From the NCBI GenBank assembly GCA_009783065.1, contig WRHV01000007.1, positions 1 through 44,103 of the forward strand: DNA of 44,103 bases. The letters are read 5' to 3'. The notes beneath the pieces were generated by a model that saw only the letters and a program-made list of their open reading frames with translations, was not told the DNA's origin and did no database searches. Shown here piece by piece: positions 17,415-27,006 of the stretch. A program made the position numbers and the translations under genes. The stretch comes from Betaproteobacteria bacterium (GTDB lineage Bacteria; Pseudomonadota; Gammaproteobacteria; Burkholderiales; Burkholderiaceae). Positions within the stretch are counted from its first letter, which is position 1. Every line of letters begins with the position of its first letter.

Positions 17415-18467
17415 TTGCGCATGCGTATCTTGCAGGTTATTCGTAGTCTAACCTTTGGCGGTGCCGAAAATCATGTTTTGTCGCTTTTAGTGGGATTGCG
17501 TGATAGAGGGCATGATGTATTGCTGGCAGCGCCGGCCAATTCCTGGATTGGGGAACAGTGTGAGCAGAGCGGGTTATTAGTGGAATATGTGCCAATGAGA
17601 GGCATTGCTGATTTGCGCTCATACTGGAAGTTGCATCGGCTTATCCGGTCATGGCGTGCGGATATTGTCCATGCCCATCAGGTGAGACCTGCCCAGTATG
17701 TCGGAATCGCAGCATGGAGTACTGATGCCATACCGATATGCACTGCCCATTCAACTGGCGTTTACAAACATATGCGGCGATGCCGTCACATTATTGGGGT
17801 TTCTGATGCAGTTGTGGAAAATTTGATAAATCACCGTTATCCCAAGCAAATTATTACCCGAATTTATAATGGCGTCCCCGATGTTGTCAGAGAAGAGCGG
17901 GGTGTGTTACGAAAAGAACTTGGTATTCCTGAAACGCAGTATGCCGTTGTTTGTGCAGGGCGTTTTCACCGTGATAAGGGACAAGATGTACTGATTAAGG
18001 CAATCAATTTCTGTCCGGATAACGTTCATGCGTATTTTTTGGGAGATGCGGATAACGATTTTGGACGCGCTCTGAGGGCAGAAACGCTTGGAAATCCGCG
18101 TATTCATTTTCTGGGCTACAGAAATGATGTGCAGCGTATTCTGCCGGCGTTTGATCTTTATGCGGCACCATCCAGGCGAGAGGCTTTTTCACTTTCCCTT
18201 GCAGAGGCAGAGGCGGCACAATTGCCTATCGTTGGAAGTCGTGTTGGCGGTATTCCTGAAGTTGTTCGTGATGGAGAATCCGGTATACTTGTGCCGCCAA
18301 ATAATATTGATGCGCTTGTTGATGTTATTCAGAAATTGTCAATCGATCCCGTATGGGGTAAAAGGCTGGGACGAGAGGGGCGTTTGCGGTTTGTGCAAAA
18401 TTTTACGGTAGACCGGATGATTGCACAAACGGAGTCATTGTACGCAAAACTGCTGGCTGCCGTTTAA
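17415..18467 (+). CDS. Family 4 glycosyltransferase
   Basis: A 350-residue retaining GT-B enzyme. The N-terminal domain opens with MRILQVIRSLTFGGAENHVL (the glycine loop GGAE binds the acceptor side); the C-terminal domain has VVCAGRFHRDKGQDVLIKAI and the EX7E motif EAFSLSLAE followed by PIVGSRVGGIPEVV, where the nucleotide-sugar phosphates bind. Cytoplasmic face of the inner membrane; substrate unknown. The TTG at 17415 lies 8 bases after AAGGGA, the better-supported start, while an ATG six bases later (17421) gives a 348-residue protein. Pairs with the deacetylase upstream. Confidence 0.85.
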   Translation: MRMRILQVIRSLTFGGAENHVLSLLVGLRDRGHDVLLAAPANSWIGEQCEQSGLLVEYVPMRGIADLRSYWKLHRLIRSWRADIVHAHQVRPAQYVGIAAWSTDAIPICTAHSTGVYKHMRRCRHIIGVSDAVVENLINHRYPKQIITRIYNGVPDVVREERGVLRKELGIPETQYAVVCAGRFHRDKGQDVLIKAINFCPDNVHAYFLGDADNDFGRALRAETLGNPRIHFLGYRNDVQRILPAFDLYAAPSRREAFSLSLAEAEAAQLPIVGSRVGGIPEVVRDGESGILVPPNNIDALVDVIQKLSIDPVWGKRLGREGRLRFVQNFTVDRMIAQTESLYAKLLAAV

Positions 18468-18541
18468 ATTTCTTTAAGCAGCCGTTTTGGAACGATTGTA
18501 AATAAGTTGGACATTACCTGTTTTTTTATTCGGAATTTCTT

Positions 18542-19561
18542 ATGACGACATCCATTCTGGTTACAGGCGGTACAGGATATATCGGATCACATACAGTAGT
18601 ACAGTTGATACAGCGAGGTTTTCGGGTTGTTGTGCTGGATAATTTGTGTAACAGTAACCGCAAAGTGCTGGATCGCATAGAGCAGATTTGTGGAGAGCGT
18701 CCTTGTTTTGTCGAGGGTGATATTCGGGATAGGCAAGCATTACAAAAGTTGTTTAGCGATCACGCTATCAGTGCTGTGATCCATTTTGCTGGTCTGAAAG
18801 CAGTAGGTGAAGGTGAAGCTGAACCTTTCAAATATTATGAAAACAATGTTTCAGGCAGCCTTGTTTTGTTTCAGGAAATGGCAGCAGCAGGCGTGTTTAC
18901 CTTGATTTTTTCTTCATCTGCCACAGTTTATGGTGATCCGGGCTATTCGCGTTTTATCGAGAGTACGCCTCTTTCCCCGGTTAACGTTTATGGCCGTACC
19001 AAATGGTTGGTTGAAGATGTTCTGCGGGATGCAAAAAAGGCGCAGCCGTTATGGAATGTGGCGCTTTTGCGTTATTTTAATCCGGTGGGAGCGCATGCGT
19101 CAGGTCTAATAGGAGAGGACCCGACGGGTGTTCCCAATAATCTGATGCCATTTGTTTCCCAGGTTGCAGTTGGGAAGCGCGATGTATTATCGGTATTCGG
19201 AAATGATTATCCGACAGTGGATGGGACGGGTGTCCGTGATTATATTCATGTGGAAGATTTGGCGAGCGCTCATTTGGCGGCGCTGGATAAATTGCAGGAA
19301 AGCAGCGAATCTTTTGTTACTGTCAATATTGGAACAGGGCGGCCATATAGTGTTCTTGAAATGATAAGCGCATTTGAAAAGGCATCAGGCAGACCCGTTC
19401 CCTATCGGATTGTTCCCAGACGGCCTGGGGATATAGCCGAGTGTTATGCGGACCCTGCACTGGCAAAAGAATTATTGGGTTGGCAGGCTAAATATGATAT
19501 TGACCGCATGTGCGAAGATGCATGGCGCTGGCAGAAAAATAATCCGAATGGTTATATATAG
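18542..19561 (+). CDS. galE: UDP-glucose 4-epimerase
   Basis: A 339-residue short-chain dehydrogenase-type epimerase interconverting UDP-glucose and UDP-galactose (or the N-acetyl forms). Seen: NAD-binding TGGTGYIGS at 8-16, the catalytic Ser region SSSATVYG, and Tyr150-x3-Lys154 in VYGRTKW. The GVRDYIHVEDLASAH block near residue 230 is a GalE signature. Length equals the E. coli enzyme. It supplies UDP-galactose to the glycosyltransferases around it. It is 74 bases after the GT4 gene, same strand, and converges on the next, minus-strand block. Confidence 0.93.
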   Translation: MTTSILVTGGTGYIGSHTVVQLIQRGFRVVVLDNLCNSNRKVLDRIEQICGERPCFVEGDIRDRQALQKLFSDHAISAVIHFAGLKAVGEGEAEPFKYYENNVSGSLVLFQEMAAAGVFTLIFSSSATVYGDPGYSRFIESTPLSPVNVYGRTKWLVEDVLRDAKKAQPLWNVALLRYFNPVGAHASGLIGEDPTGVPNNLMPFVSQVAVGKRDVLSVFGNDYPTVDGTGVRDYIHVEDLASAHLAALDKLQESSESFVTVNIGTGRPYSVLEMISAFEKASGRPVPYRIVPRRPGDIAECYADPALAKELLGWQAKYDIDRMCEDAWRWQKNNPNGYI

Positions 19562-19591
19562 GACGAACAACCTACACATCTGGTAATTGTT

Positions 19592-19621
19592 TTAATATAA
19601 AAGCAATGTTGCTTATATTAA
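19592..19621. terminator. AT-rich hairpin between convergent genes
   Basis: TTAATATAA (19592-19600) and TTATATTAA (19613-19621) are perfect inverted repeats, with GCAA/TTGC extending the stem inside. It lies 31 bases after galE and 102 before the end of the opposing GT4 gene. There is no strong T tract, so it is only a plausible bidirectional terminator. Confidence 0.4.
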
Positions 19622-19722
19622 GCATATTCCCGATCCAACAGAAAATTTGTCAGCAGGAAAACTGGTAAACAGATGCCAATATAGGCACAAAAAGAGGGCG
19701 ATAAAACGGGTTTGCGGCAGTA

Positions 19723-20823
19723 TTACTTTTTCTTTGTGTGTGTCTCATTCAGAACTTTTTTGTAGACATCCAGATTGCCCTTTGCCATAGCTTCCACAGA
19801 AAACGCTGACATGATACGCTTTCTGCCTGCTGCGCCGAGTTTATGACGCAAGCTGGTGTCTTCTATCAATCGCCGGAGTGCAGCAGTTAGGGAAACGGCG
19901 TCGCCTGGATCGATCAGAATGCCGGTAACGCCATCCTGGACGGCTTCGGGAAGACCACCTGCACGGGTCGTCACGATTGGCACGGCTGCCGCTGAAGCCT
20001 GTAATAGCGAGACACCAAGTCCTTCCATGTCTGCCGGGTGTGCGAGAATGTCCAGTCCACCCAGCCATTTGGGGAGGTCTGTTCGGAATCCTGCGAATTG
20101 GATGACGTTTTCCAGTTTTTTTTGCTGGACGATGGTTTTCAGTGGTGACAGGAGCGGACCCTGACCAAAACAGATGACGCGAATTTGGGGATAATCTTTG
20201 CTTAGGATTTCAATAGCGTCGATCAGGTAGTGGTGCCCCTTTCTGGGAATGAGTTGCGCTACTATTCCGATTACCAGCGCATTTTCAGGCAGGCGAAATT
20301 CTTTTGACATGAGTGTGCGATCCACCGGTTGCAGATAAGGCGTCGGATCTACCGCGCTGCGCACACAGGTTATTTTTTGGGAGGGAACGCCTTCTGAAAT
20401 CAGAACCTGACGGATGGCTTCCGATATCGTAATGATGTGGTCATAAAGACGGTATTTGAGGGAGACAAACCAGTGCGGTTCGGGATTGTCGACTCTTCTG
20501 GAGAGGATGCACGGGGTATGCGTTATTTTTGCAGCGATGCCTCCCCAGATGTCTGCGCCGCGGCGACTGTGGAGATGGATCATATCGGGACGGTATTTTC
20601 GGATGATATTAACAAGCCGCCATGTCATGCCTATGTCAGCATCTCCTTTCATGGGTATTTCGCAAACTTCGGCATAACCGGAAACGTGCTGCGCAAGGTC
20701 GGTTTTTTGAGGGCAAGCCAGAATATTTTCGATGCCTGATTCGGATAATCCTTTGATAATGTAGGCGACTTGGCGTGCGCCTCCATAAAAATGTTTGCCG
20801 GATTCCACGTGCAAGATTTTCAT
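19723..20823 (-). CDS. Family 4 glycosyltransferase
   Basis: A 366-residue GT-B enzyme starting MKILHVESGKHFYGGARQVA, with the second domain at VIGIVAQLIPRKGHHYLIDA and the donor-binding block MEGLGVSLLQASAAAVPIV followed by AGGLPEAVQDG. The usual EX7E reads E-x7-Gln here, a variant seen in some GT4 enzymes. The gene overlaps the preceding heptosyltransferase-like gene by 4 bases (ATGA), so the two are translationally coupled and probably add successive sugars to the LPS core. The acceptor is unknown. The C-terminus is short and very basic (THTKKK). Confidence 0.85.
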   Translation of the reverse strand: MKILHVESGKHFYGGARQVAYIIKGLSESGIENILACPQKTDLAQHVSGYAEVCEIPMKGDADIGMTWRLVNIIRKYRPDMIHLHSRRGADIWGGIAAKITHTPCILSRRVDNPEPHWFVSLKYRLYDHIITISEAIRQVLISEGVPSQKITCVRSAVDPTPYLQPVDRTLMSKEFRLPENALVIGIVAQLIPRKGHHYLIDAIEILSKDYPQIRVICFGQGPLLSPLKTIVQQKKLENVIQFAGFRTDLPKWLGGLDILAHPADMEGLGVSLLQASAAAVPIVTTRAGGLPEAVQDGVTGILIDPGDAVSLTAALRRLIEDTSLRHKLGAAGRKRIMSAFSVEAMAKGNLDVYKKVLNETHTKKK

Positions 20824-21890
20824 GGCGTATTTTTTAACATTAAATCAAGTTCAGCCATAATGCGTTCAGGGGTAATGCTTCTTAAGCAGTCAAACTTGCC
20901 ATGACAGAACGGTTTTCTTTTGCAGGGAGAACAGGAAAGTCCTAGCCAGATGACCTTGGCGTTTTGACGCATCGTGTTGGTATAGGGGCATGTTGAGCCG
21001 AAAATGGCAATGGTTGGGACGCCAAAGGCAATGCCCATGTGAGTCAGGCCTGTGTCAACGCCGATTAATGCGCCAGCATGACGGACAATGGTAACAGCTT
21101 GTGCCAAACTGGTTTGTCCGGCCAGGTTGATGATATCCGGTGCGCCTGATTGTATCGCTTCGGCCGCTTTTTGATCAGCCGGACCGCCTAGTAACACGGG
21201 AGTGAGGCCCGTCTTTTCCTTGACGATTGATGCGAGAGATTGCCATGCATCGGGAAACCAGTGTTTTTGAGGTCTGGTGGTAAAAGCGGCAAAAACAGCA
21301 TATTGTCTGGGAAATAAATCATGTGCGGCTAGTTTTTTTAGTGCTTGTGTTTCTGATGATTCATTGATGGAAAGAGTGGGAATGAAGTTTTCATGATCCA
21401 GATTCAGTTGTTCAGCAAGATAGAGATATTCCGAGCTGATGCGTTCAGGTTGCCCACCCCGGGGGATGACCTGGTTCATCAACCATTGACTGCCTTCGCG
21501 TGATCCCAGACCGATCCGGCGTGGTGCTCCGCTCATCCATGCGAAAATGCCGCTTTTTAAAAGTCCCTGCAGATCAATGACCACATCAAAATGCTGGTTT
21601 TTCAGTTTTTTTCCAAAGGCGTGAATTCGCCGGAAAACTTCCAGTTTCCGGTTGTTCTTCCACAGGGATTTCCATTCTGTGGTTGGTATGATGATACATT
21701 CATCAATGTAAGGCGAATCAGTGAGCAGCGTTTCATTTCCCTTATCCACCAGCCAGGAAACATGTGCATCCGGATAGGTTTCTTTCAGCGCTTTGGCAAA
21801 TGGGGATGCAAAGACAATGTCTCCGATTGCAGACGTGCGTACAATGAGTACCTTGTTCAATGTGTTCTCATCCAATTTTGAGTTGCTCAC
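20820..21890 (-). CDS. Family 9 glycosyltransferase, LPS heptosyltransferase-like
   Basis: A 356-residue GT-B protein of the WaaC/WaaF group. Seen: VLIVRTSAIGDIVFASPFAK at the N-terminus, FDVVIDLQGLLKSG, and the donor-site motif GVDTGLTHMGIAFGVPTIAI. A Cys-rich segment near the C-terminus (LSCSPCKRKPFCHGKFDCL) is common in this family. It likely adds heptose to Kdo or to an inner-core heptose; WaaC is the closest guess from the RTSAIGD opening. The listed start is GTG; a TTG at 21860, ten codons later and preceded by GGATGAG, would place the start right before the conserved KVLIVRTSAIGD and is equally plausible. Confidence 0.82.
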   Translation of the reverse strand: MSNSKLDENTLNKVLIVRTSAIGDIVFASPFAKALKETYPDAHVSWLVDKGNETLLTDSPYIDECIIIPTTEWKSLWKNNRKLEVFRRIHAFGKKLKNQHFDVVIDLQGLLKSGIFAWMSGAPRRIGLGSREGSQWLMNQVIPRGGQPERISSEYLYLAEQLNLDHENFIPTLSINESSETQALKKLAAHDLFPRQYAVFAAFTTRPQKHWFPDAWQSLASIVKEKTGLTPVLLGGPADQKAAEAIQSGAPDIINLAGQTSLAQAVTIVRHAGALIGVDTGLTHMGIAFGVPTIAIFGSTCPYTNTMRQNAKVIWLGLSCSPCKRKPFCHGKFDCLRSITPERIMAELDLMLKNTP

Positions 21891-21936
21891 GGGGCTTTCG
21901 ATACCGACTGGGTTTTTTCCATCGTATCAGCGTTTT

Positions 21937-22875
21937 TTATTTCTTTTTTCTTTTTTGCTTGAAAGGGATGCCGAAAATCCTGAAAGTTCGATAACTTCTC
22001 AATTGGGAAGTTTTTTTCAAAAAAATAAGATTCGTCAAGGTGACAGGAATTCTTGAAAGTTGCCATAGAAAACGATGCTTTCGATAAGTTTTTTCAAAAT
22101 CAGCAAAGGGGGTTAATTTCAGATATTTGAAGTATTCATCAGCAAAAGTTGAATTTTTATAGGGCAGCCACGGTTTTTTGTCACCGATGTAGTGCAGAAT
22201 ATGTGCATCATGCAGCCGCGAAAATTTCATGTTATCCGGAAGACGTCCAATCTGTCCATTCCATACAGGTGAAATATATCCAATATGGCCTTGCAGTACG
22301 GCCGCAATGACATCCTGATCATGCCATACAATATGATTGCGGTTATCGAGGGTATATCGAATGAATTTTTCATGAATACCGTCCTCACGCATTTTTCTGC
22401 TGTTCATGAGCAGGACGCCGGAATTGATATATCGTTTTGTTCCAAGGCGTTTTGCGTTTCCACGTGAATCAATATCGCGAACACCAAGTACATAATTATT
22501 TTCTAGATTCATGGAATATAGTTCGGCCAGGCTGTTCCTGACAATGATGTCACAATCGAGGTAGATGATCCGGTCTTCATTTGGTATCAGTTCGGGTATG
22601 AAGAGCCTGAAATAGGCTTCAATCGTGATCCGGTCTTTTTTGCTTAGCGGAAAAATTTCAAGAGTTTTATCTTTGATCGGAATATATTCCATTTCGAAAT
22701 CTGCAATGGATCTGAGCTGGTGCAGTATTTGCTGGTCTGATTCCGTAAAGGCGTTTCCAAGTATGTAAAATCGAATGGAATCTGTCGGAGCCTTGTTTTT
22801 CAGAATGGAAGCCATCGTGACAGACAGATGTTGGAGGTAATTTCTGTCGCTGGCGAGACAAATAGAGATGGTCAT
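21937..22875 (-). CDS. Family 8 glycosyltransferase (paralogue 1)
   Basis: A 312-residue retaining GT-A enzyme of the LPS glucosyl/galactosyltransferase kind (WaaI/WaaJ/WaaO-like). Seen: ISICLASDRNYLQHLSVTM, the metal-binding Asp107-Cys-Asp109 in RIIYLDCDIIV, GVRDIDSR, YINSGVLLMNSRKMRE, HDQDVIAAVL, WNGQ and HYIGDKKPW, all conserved GT8 landmarks. The basic tail KQKRKKK probably aids membrane contact. It transfers UDP-glucose or UDP-galactose to the LPS core. Same strand as, and 67 bases downstream of, a close paralogue, indicating tandem duplication. Confidence 0.85.
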   Translation of the reverse strand: MTISICLASDRNYLQHLSVTMASILKNKAPTDSIRFYILGNAFTESDQQILHQLRSIADFEMEYIPIKDKTLEIFPLSKKDRITIEAYFRLFIPELIPNEDRIIYLDCDIIVRNSLAELYSMNLENNYVLGVRDIDSRGNAKRLGTKRYINSGVLLMNSRKMREDGIHEKFIRYTLDNRNHIVWHDQDVIAAVLQGHIGYISPVWNGQIGRLPDNMKFSRLHDAHILHYIGDKKPWLPYKNSTFADEYFKYLKLTPFADFEKTYRKHRFLWQLSRIPVTLTNLIFLKKTSQLRSYRTFRIFGIPFKQKRKKK

Positions 22876-22942
22876 TTTCTGTTTGATATTGGTAAGAGAT
22901 ATATTTTTTGAACGGCAACGAAAGATAGTTTATGTAGCGCTC

Positions 22943-23938
22943 TTACCAATCTTCTGTCAGGTCAAGCAAAGGCGATTTCCTTTTTCTCTTGAATTTGATG
23001 ATGCCGAGAATCTGGATGGTTTGATAGGTTCCGTGCCTGGAGTTTCTTTTTGAATAAACAAACTTTAACAGGTTAGAAGGTATTTTGGAGATGTGCCAGA
23101 AAAAACGGCGGAACCGGTAGGTTTTTTCAGCATCAGAAAATGGAGTCAGTCGTAAATAGTTAAAATAAATGCTGGCCATGATTGATCTTTTATTAGGCAG
23201 CCATGGTTTTCTGTGACTGATGTAATGCAAGACTGCTGCATGGTGAAGCCGGGATAGTTCTTGACGAACAGGAAGACGGGCAACCTGTCCATTCCATGTA
23301 TCGGGAATATATCGGATATGATCCTTCAGTACGGCGGCAATCACGTCCTGATCGTGCATTTCAATGTTGTTTTGATGGACAGTAATGTAATCGATAAATT
23401 TCTCAATGATGCGGCCTTCCCGCATTTTTTTGCTGTTCATGAGCAGGACGCCTGCATTAATATATCTTGGCGTATGAAGGCGTTTTGCATGTCTTCTTGA
23501 ATCAATATCCCGTACGCCCATAATATAGCCTTCTCCAGGATCTATTGAATAGAGCTTGGCAAGGCTGTTCTGGACAATAATATCGCAATCCAGATAGATA
23601 ATACGATCTTCATGGGGAATCAATTCCGGAATCAGGAGACGGAAATAAGTTTCTATTGAAACCCTGTCTTTCTTTTTCAGCGGGAATAAGTTAAGTACTT
23701 TATCCTGGACATTGATGTATTCAATTTCAAAATCCGCAATGGATTTTAATTGACTGAGAAGCTGACGATCCGAATCTGAAAAAGTGTTTTCCAGAATATA
23801 GAACCGTATATCATCAGAAGCAGCTTTATTTTTGAGGATGGACGCCATAGTGACGGCCAAAGGCTGCAGGTAGTTTTTGTCAGCTGCAAGGCAAATCGGA
23901 ATGACGGTTTTTTCTTTTTGTTCCATTTGTTGCGTCAT
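22943..23938 (-). CDS. Family 8 glycosyltransferase (paralogue 2)
   Basis: A 331-residue paralogue of the next gene downstream. The catalytic half is nearly the same by eye (ICLAADKNYLQPLAVTMASI, Asp117-Cys-Asp119 in RIIYLDCDIIV, YINAGVLLMNSKKMRE, HDQDVIAAVL), while the last 100 residues diverge more. It has ten extra N-terminal residues and a basic tail (KFKRKRKSP). Divergence around the acceptor-binding half suggests the two copies add sugars to different acceptors or positions. GT8 LPS enzymes use UDP-glucose or UDP-galactose, which galE in this cluster can supply. Confidence 0.85.
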   Translation of the reverse strand: MTQQMEQKEKTVIPICLAADKNYLQPLAVTMASILKNKAASDDIRFYILENTFSDSDRQLLSQLKSIADFEIEYINVQDKVLNLFPLKKKDRVSIETYFRLLIPELIPHEDRIIYLDCDIIVQNSLAKLYSIDPGEGYIMGVRDIDSRRHAKRLHTPRYINAGVLLMNSKKMREGRIIEKFIDYITVHQNNIEMHDQDVIAAVLKDHIRYIPDTWNGQVARLPVRQELSRLHHAAVLHYISHRKPWLPNKRSIMASIYFNYLRLTPFSDAEKTYRFRRFFWHISKIPSNLLKFVYSKRNSRHGTYQTIQILGIIKFKRKRKSPLLDLTEDW

Positions 23939-23987
23939 TTTCTATTGGTTTCCATATGAGTTAAAACATGATGAAATGAAATTGTAA

Positions 23988-24021
23988 TACTAAAAAATGA
24001 ATGAATGCGTATAACACGCAT
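23988..24021 (-). terminator. Possible terminator of the dehydrogenase gene
   Basis: On the minus strand ATGCGT-GTTAT-ACGCAT forms a 6-base stem (24005-24021), and a TTTTTT tract follows about 8 bases later. It sits 32 bases after the ugd stop codon. The gap between stem and T tract makes it weak. Confidence 0.35.
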
Positions 24022-24052
24022 GCAAGCGCAGATGGGATTTGAAAGGGATAAA

Positions 24053-25231
24053 TCAATTATCGCCGAAGAGATCGCGGCTGTAGACTTTATTTTCCACATC
24101 ACGGATTTCGTCGGTGACGCGATTGGCAACGATAACATCTGCTTCTTTTTTGAAGGCACTCAGATCATTGACAACACGGGAGTTGAAGAAATGGGATTCC
24201 TGCAAAACGGGTTCATAGACAATGACTTCGACGCCTTTCGCTTTAATGCGTTTCATAACGCCCTGAATACTGGATGAGCGGAAGTTGTCGGAACCTGCTT
24301 TCATCACCAGGCGGTAAATGCCGACAATGCCAGGTTTTTGTTTGATAATGCTGTCTGCTATGAAATCTTTGCGGGTCCGGTTCGATTCAATGATGGCTTG
24401 AATTAGATTTTGGGGAACCTGATGGTAATTGGCCAGGAGCTGTTTGGTGTCTTTGGGAAGGCAGTAGCCGCCATAACCGAATGAGGGATTATTATAGTGG
24501 TTGCCGATTCGGGGATCGAGGACAACACCTTCAATGATTTGTCGCGAATCCATTCCAAAGGAAGCCGCATAGGTATCCAGTTCGTTGAAGTAGGCTACAC
24601 GCATGGCCAGATAGGTATTGGCAAAGAGTTTGATGGCTTCGGCTTCTGTCGGATGAGTAAGGATGACTGGAATATTTTTGGCCAGAGCGCCTTCCTTAAG
24701 CATGTCGGCGAAGATCGCCGCACGTTCCGAGTGTTCGCCCACGACAATGCGGGAGGGGTAGAGATTGTCGTAGAGAGCCTTGCCTTCACGCAGAAATTCG
24801 GGCGAGAAAATCAGGTTATCACAGGATAGCTCGGCACGCATTCTGGTTGTAAACCCGACAGGTACGGTCGATTTGATGACGATGAGGGCATCCCGGCAGA
24901 AATACATGGCATCACGTATGACTGTTTCCACGGAATGCGTGTTGAAGTAATTGGTTTCCGGATCATAGTCTGTTGGGGTGGCAATGATCACATAGTCAGC
25001 GTTTTGATAGGCGTCTGCTTTATCAAGGGTGGCACGAAGATTCAGTTTCTTGTTTTTCAGATAGTCTTCAATTTCCGCATCAACGATCGACGATTCACGC
25101 CGATTGAGTCTATCCACTTTTTCGGCAATGACATCAAGAATAACGACTTCGTGATTCTGTGCAAGAAGAATCGCATTGGACAAGCCAACGAACCCTATGC
25201 CGACAATGGTGATTTTTACTGGTGGATGCAT
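24053..25231 (-). CDS. ugd: UDP-glucose 6-dehydrogenase
   Basis: A 392-residue NAD-dependent enzyme oxidising UDP-glucose to UDP-glucuronate. Seen: [20 protein letters not shown] (Rossmann GxGxxG), [33 protein letters not shown] and the catalytic Cys257 in [12 protein letters not shown], followed by the C-terminal NAD-binding half. Length and motifs match the short E. coli Ugd type. UDP-glucuronate feeds capsule or LPS core synthesis, or the UDP-Ara4N route. It heads the minus-strand block; 310 bases upstream separate it from rng. Confidence 0.92.
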   Translation of the reverse strand: MHPPVKITIVGIGFVGLSNAILLAQNHEVVILDVIAEKVDRLNRRESSIVDAEIEDYLKNKKLNLRATLDKADAYQNADYVIIATPTDYDPETNYFNTHSVETVIRDAMYFCRDALIVIKSTVPVGFTTRMRAELSCDNLIFSPEFLREGKALYDNLYPSRIVVGEHSERAAIFADMLKEGALAKNIPVILTHPTEAEAIKLFANTYLAMRVAYFNELDTYAASFGMDSRQIIEGVVLDPRIGNHYNNPSFGYGGYCLPKDTKQLLANYHQVPQNLIQAIIESNRTRKDFIADSIIKQKPGIVGIYRLVMKAGSDNFRSSSIQGVMKRIKAKGVEVIVYEPVLQESHFFNSRVVNDLSAFKKEADVIVANRVTDEIRDVENKVYSRDLFGDN

Positions 25232-25542
25232 GTGTGACTAGTGGGTAAATTTGTAAATTGGTTTTGATGAATGACTTTTACGGAATGAAATGCGGTCTGC
25301 AATAAAACGCAAGGTTTCCTAAGTGAAACAGGTTATTAGATATTTGCTTTTTTGAAAAGTCATATTGGTGTGTTATGAACGTGACATGACAAGATGGCAT
25401 TATAGTCGTTTCTTTTCAACAGGTCTGATTTCGTGTGATCATGATTGCGCAAGTAGGCTGTTGTCGAATTTTGTAATGTCGCTTTGATGCAGGAGCGTTT
25501 CTTTGCTTTAAGAGACAAAAATTGATTTTTTCATTTGGGGAG
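25232..25542. other. Intergenic gap between ugd and rng
   Basis: About 310 AT-rich bases with no supported gene. It must hold the end of the rng operon and the promoter for ugd, but I cannot pick a convincing promoter or terminator. Confidence 0.4.
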
Positions 25543-27006
25543 TTACATCAAAATGACGTCATACTGGTCCTGCGAAAAAGCACTTTCCACTTGCAATGAA
25601 ATTGGTTTGCCGATTGTGTCGCCGAGTGTGGCGAGATATTGGGACTCTTCTTCTAAGAACATGTCAATGACAATTTGAGAAGCCAGTATGCGGAATTCTC
25701 TGGGACTGAAACGTTTGGCTTCGTTTTGGATGTCCCGCATGATTTCATAGCAGACGGTTCGAGGTGTTTTTACCTGCCCGCGTCCGTGACAAATGGGGCA
25801 GGATTCGCAAAGAAGGTGTGCCAGTGATTCGCGGGTTCGCTTTCGGGTCATTTCAACCAGGCCAAGTGCGGAAAATTCACTGACAGATACTTTGGTCCGG
25901 TCATTTGTCAGTGTTTTTTTTAATTCTTCCAGGACAGCGCTTTGGTGTTCCGAACTGTCCATATCAATGAAGTCGAGGATAATGATGCCGCCCAGATTAC
26001 GCAGACGGAGTTGCCGCGCAATAGCATGAGCGGCTTCCAGATTCGTTTTGAAAATGGTGTCATCGAAATTGCGGCCACCGACGAAGCCGCCTGTATTGAC
26101 ATCAATTGTTGTCATGGCTTCCGTCTGGTCAATGATCAGGTAGCCGCCTGATTTTAGATCGACCCGTTTTGCGAGCGCCAGCTGTATTTCATCTTCTACG
26201 CCATATAAGTCAAAGAGCGAGCGTTCGCCTTCATAATATGTCAGCTTTTCCAGAATGTCCGGCGTGTAGTTGCCGGCAAATTCCCGCAGGTGAAGATAGT
26301 CTTCGTATGAGTCGATCTGGATATGGCCTGTTTTTTCATGGGCAAAATCGCGAAATACCCGCTGGGCGAGGCTGAGATCCTGATACAAAAGGCAGGGTGA
26401 CGCGCTTTTGTAGGCCATACCCTTAATTGAGCCCCAAAGTTTTCGTAGAAAATCGATGTCATTTTTCAAGTCTTCTTCAAGGGCGATTTCAGCTATTGTG
26501 CGAACAATGTAGCCGCCTGTCTCATCTTCGGGCAACAGGCTTTGCACGCGACTTCGCAGGAGCTCACGCTCTGTTTCGTCAAGGATACGCTGTGAGATGC
26601 CGATGTGTGCTTCCTGCGGTAAGTAAACCAGCATGCGTCCGGCAATGGATATTTGTGTAGAAAGTCGGGCACCTTTTGTGCCGAGCGGGTCTTTGATTAC
26701 CCGGACCATGATGGATTGGCCATCAGTCAGCATTTTTTCGATGGGGAGCGGTTTTTCAGGTGAGCCGCCATTGTGGTGCGCTTCCCAGATGTCAGCGATG
26801 TGAAGAAAGGCCGCGCGTTCCAGCCCTATGTCGATAAAAGCGGATTGCATGCCTGGCAGGACACGCACGACTTTTCCCAAGTATACGTTACCGGCCAATC
26901 CTCTTGTTTGTGTCCGTTCGATATGGAGTTCCTGCGTGACGCCCTGCGCAACGACAGCGATACGTGTTTCCTGAGGTGTAATATTGATCAGAATGTCTTC
27001 GGTCAT
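25543..27006 (-). CDS. rng: Ribonuclease G
   Basis: A 487-residue RNase E/G family endoribonuclease, length as in E. coli RNase G and without the long RNase E scaffold tail. Seen: an S1 domain after residue 38 (GNVYLGKVVRVLPGMQSAF), the catalytic-site segments IDVNTGGFVG and IIILDFIDMD carrying the metal Asp residues, and the zinc-link CPICHGRG with nearby Cys. It matures the 5' end of 16S rRNA and turns over some mRNAs. Last gene of the yebC operon: its ATG overlaps the maf stop (ATGA), so it is translationally coupled. Confidence 0.94.
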   Translation of the reverse strand: MTEDILINITPQETRIAVVAQGVTQELHIERTQTRGLAGNVYLGKVVRVLPGMQSAFIDIGLERAAFLHIADIWEAHHNGGSPEKPLPIEKMLTDGQSIMVRVIKDPLGTKGARLSTQISIAGRMLVYLPQEAHIGISQRILDETERELLRSRVQSLLPEDETGGYIVRTIAEIALEEDLKNDIDFLRKLWGSIKGMAYKSASPCLLYQDLSLAQRVFRDFAHEKTGHIQIDSYEDYLHLREFAGNYTPDILEKLTYYEGERSLFDLYGVEDEIQLALAKRVDLKSGGYLIIDQTEAMTTIDVNTGGFVGGRNFDDTIFKTNLEAAHAIARQLRLRNLGGIIILDFIDMDSSEHQSAVLEELKKTLTNDRTKVSVSEFSALGLVEMTRKRTRESLAHLLCESCPICHGRGQVKTPRTVCYEIMRDIQNEAKRFSPREFRILASQIVIDMFLEEESQYLATLGDTIGKPISLQVESAFSQDQYDVILM

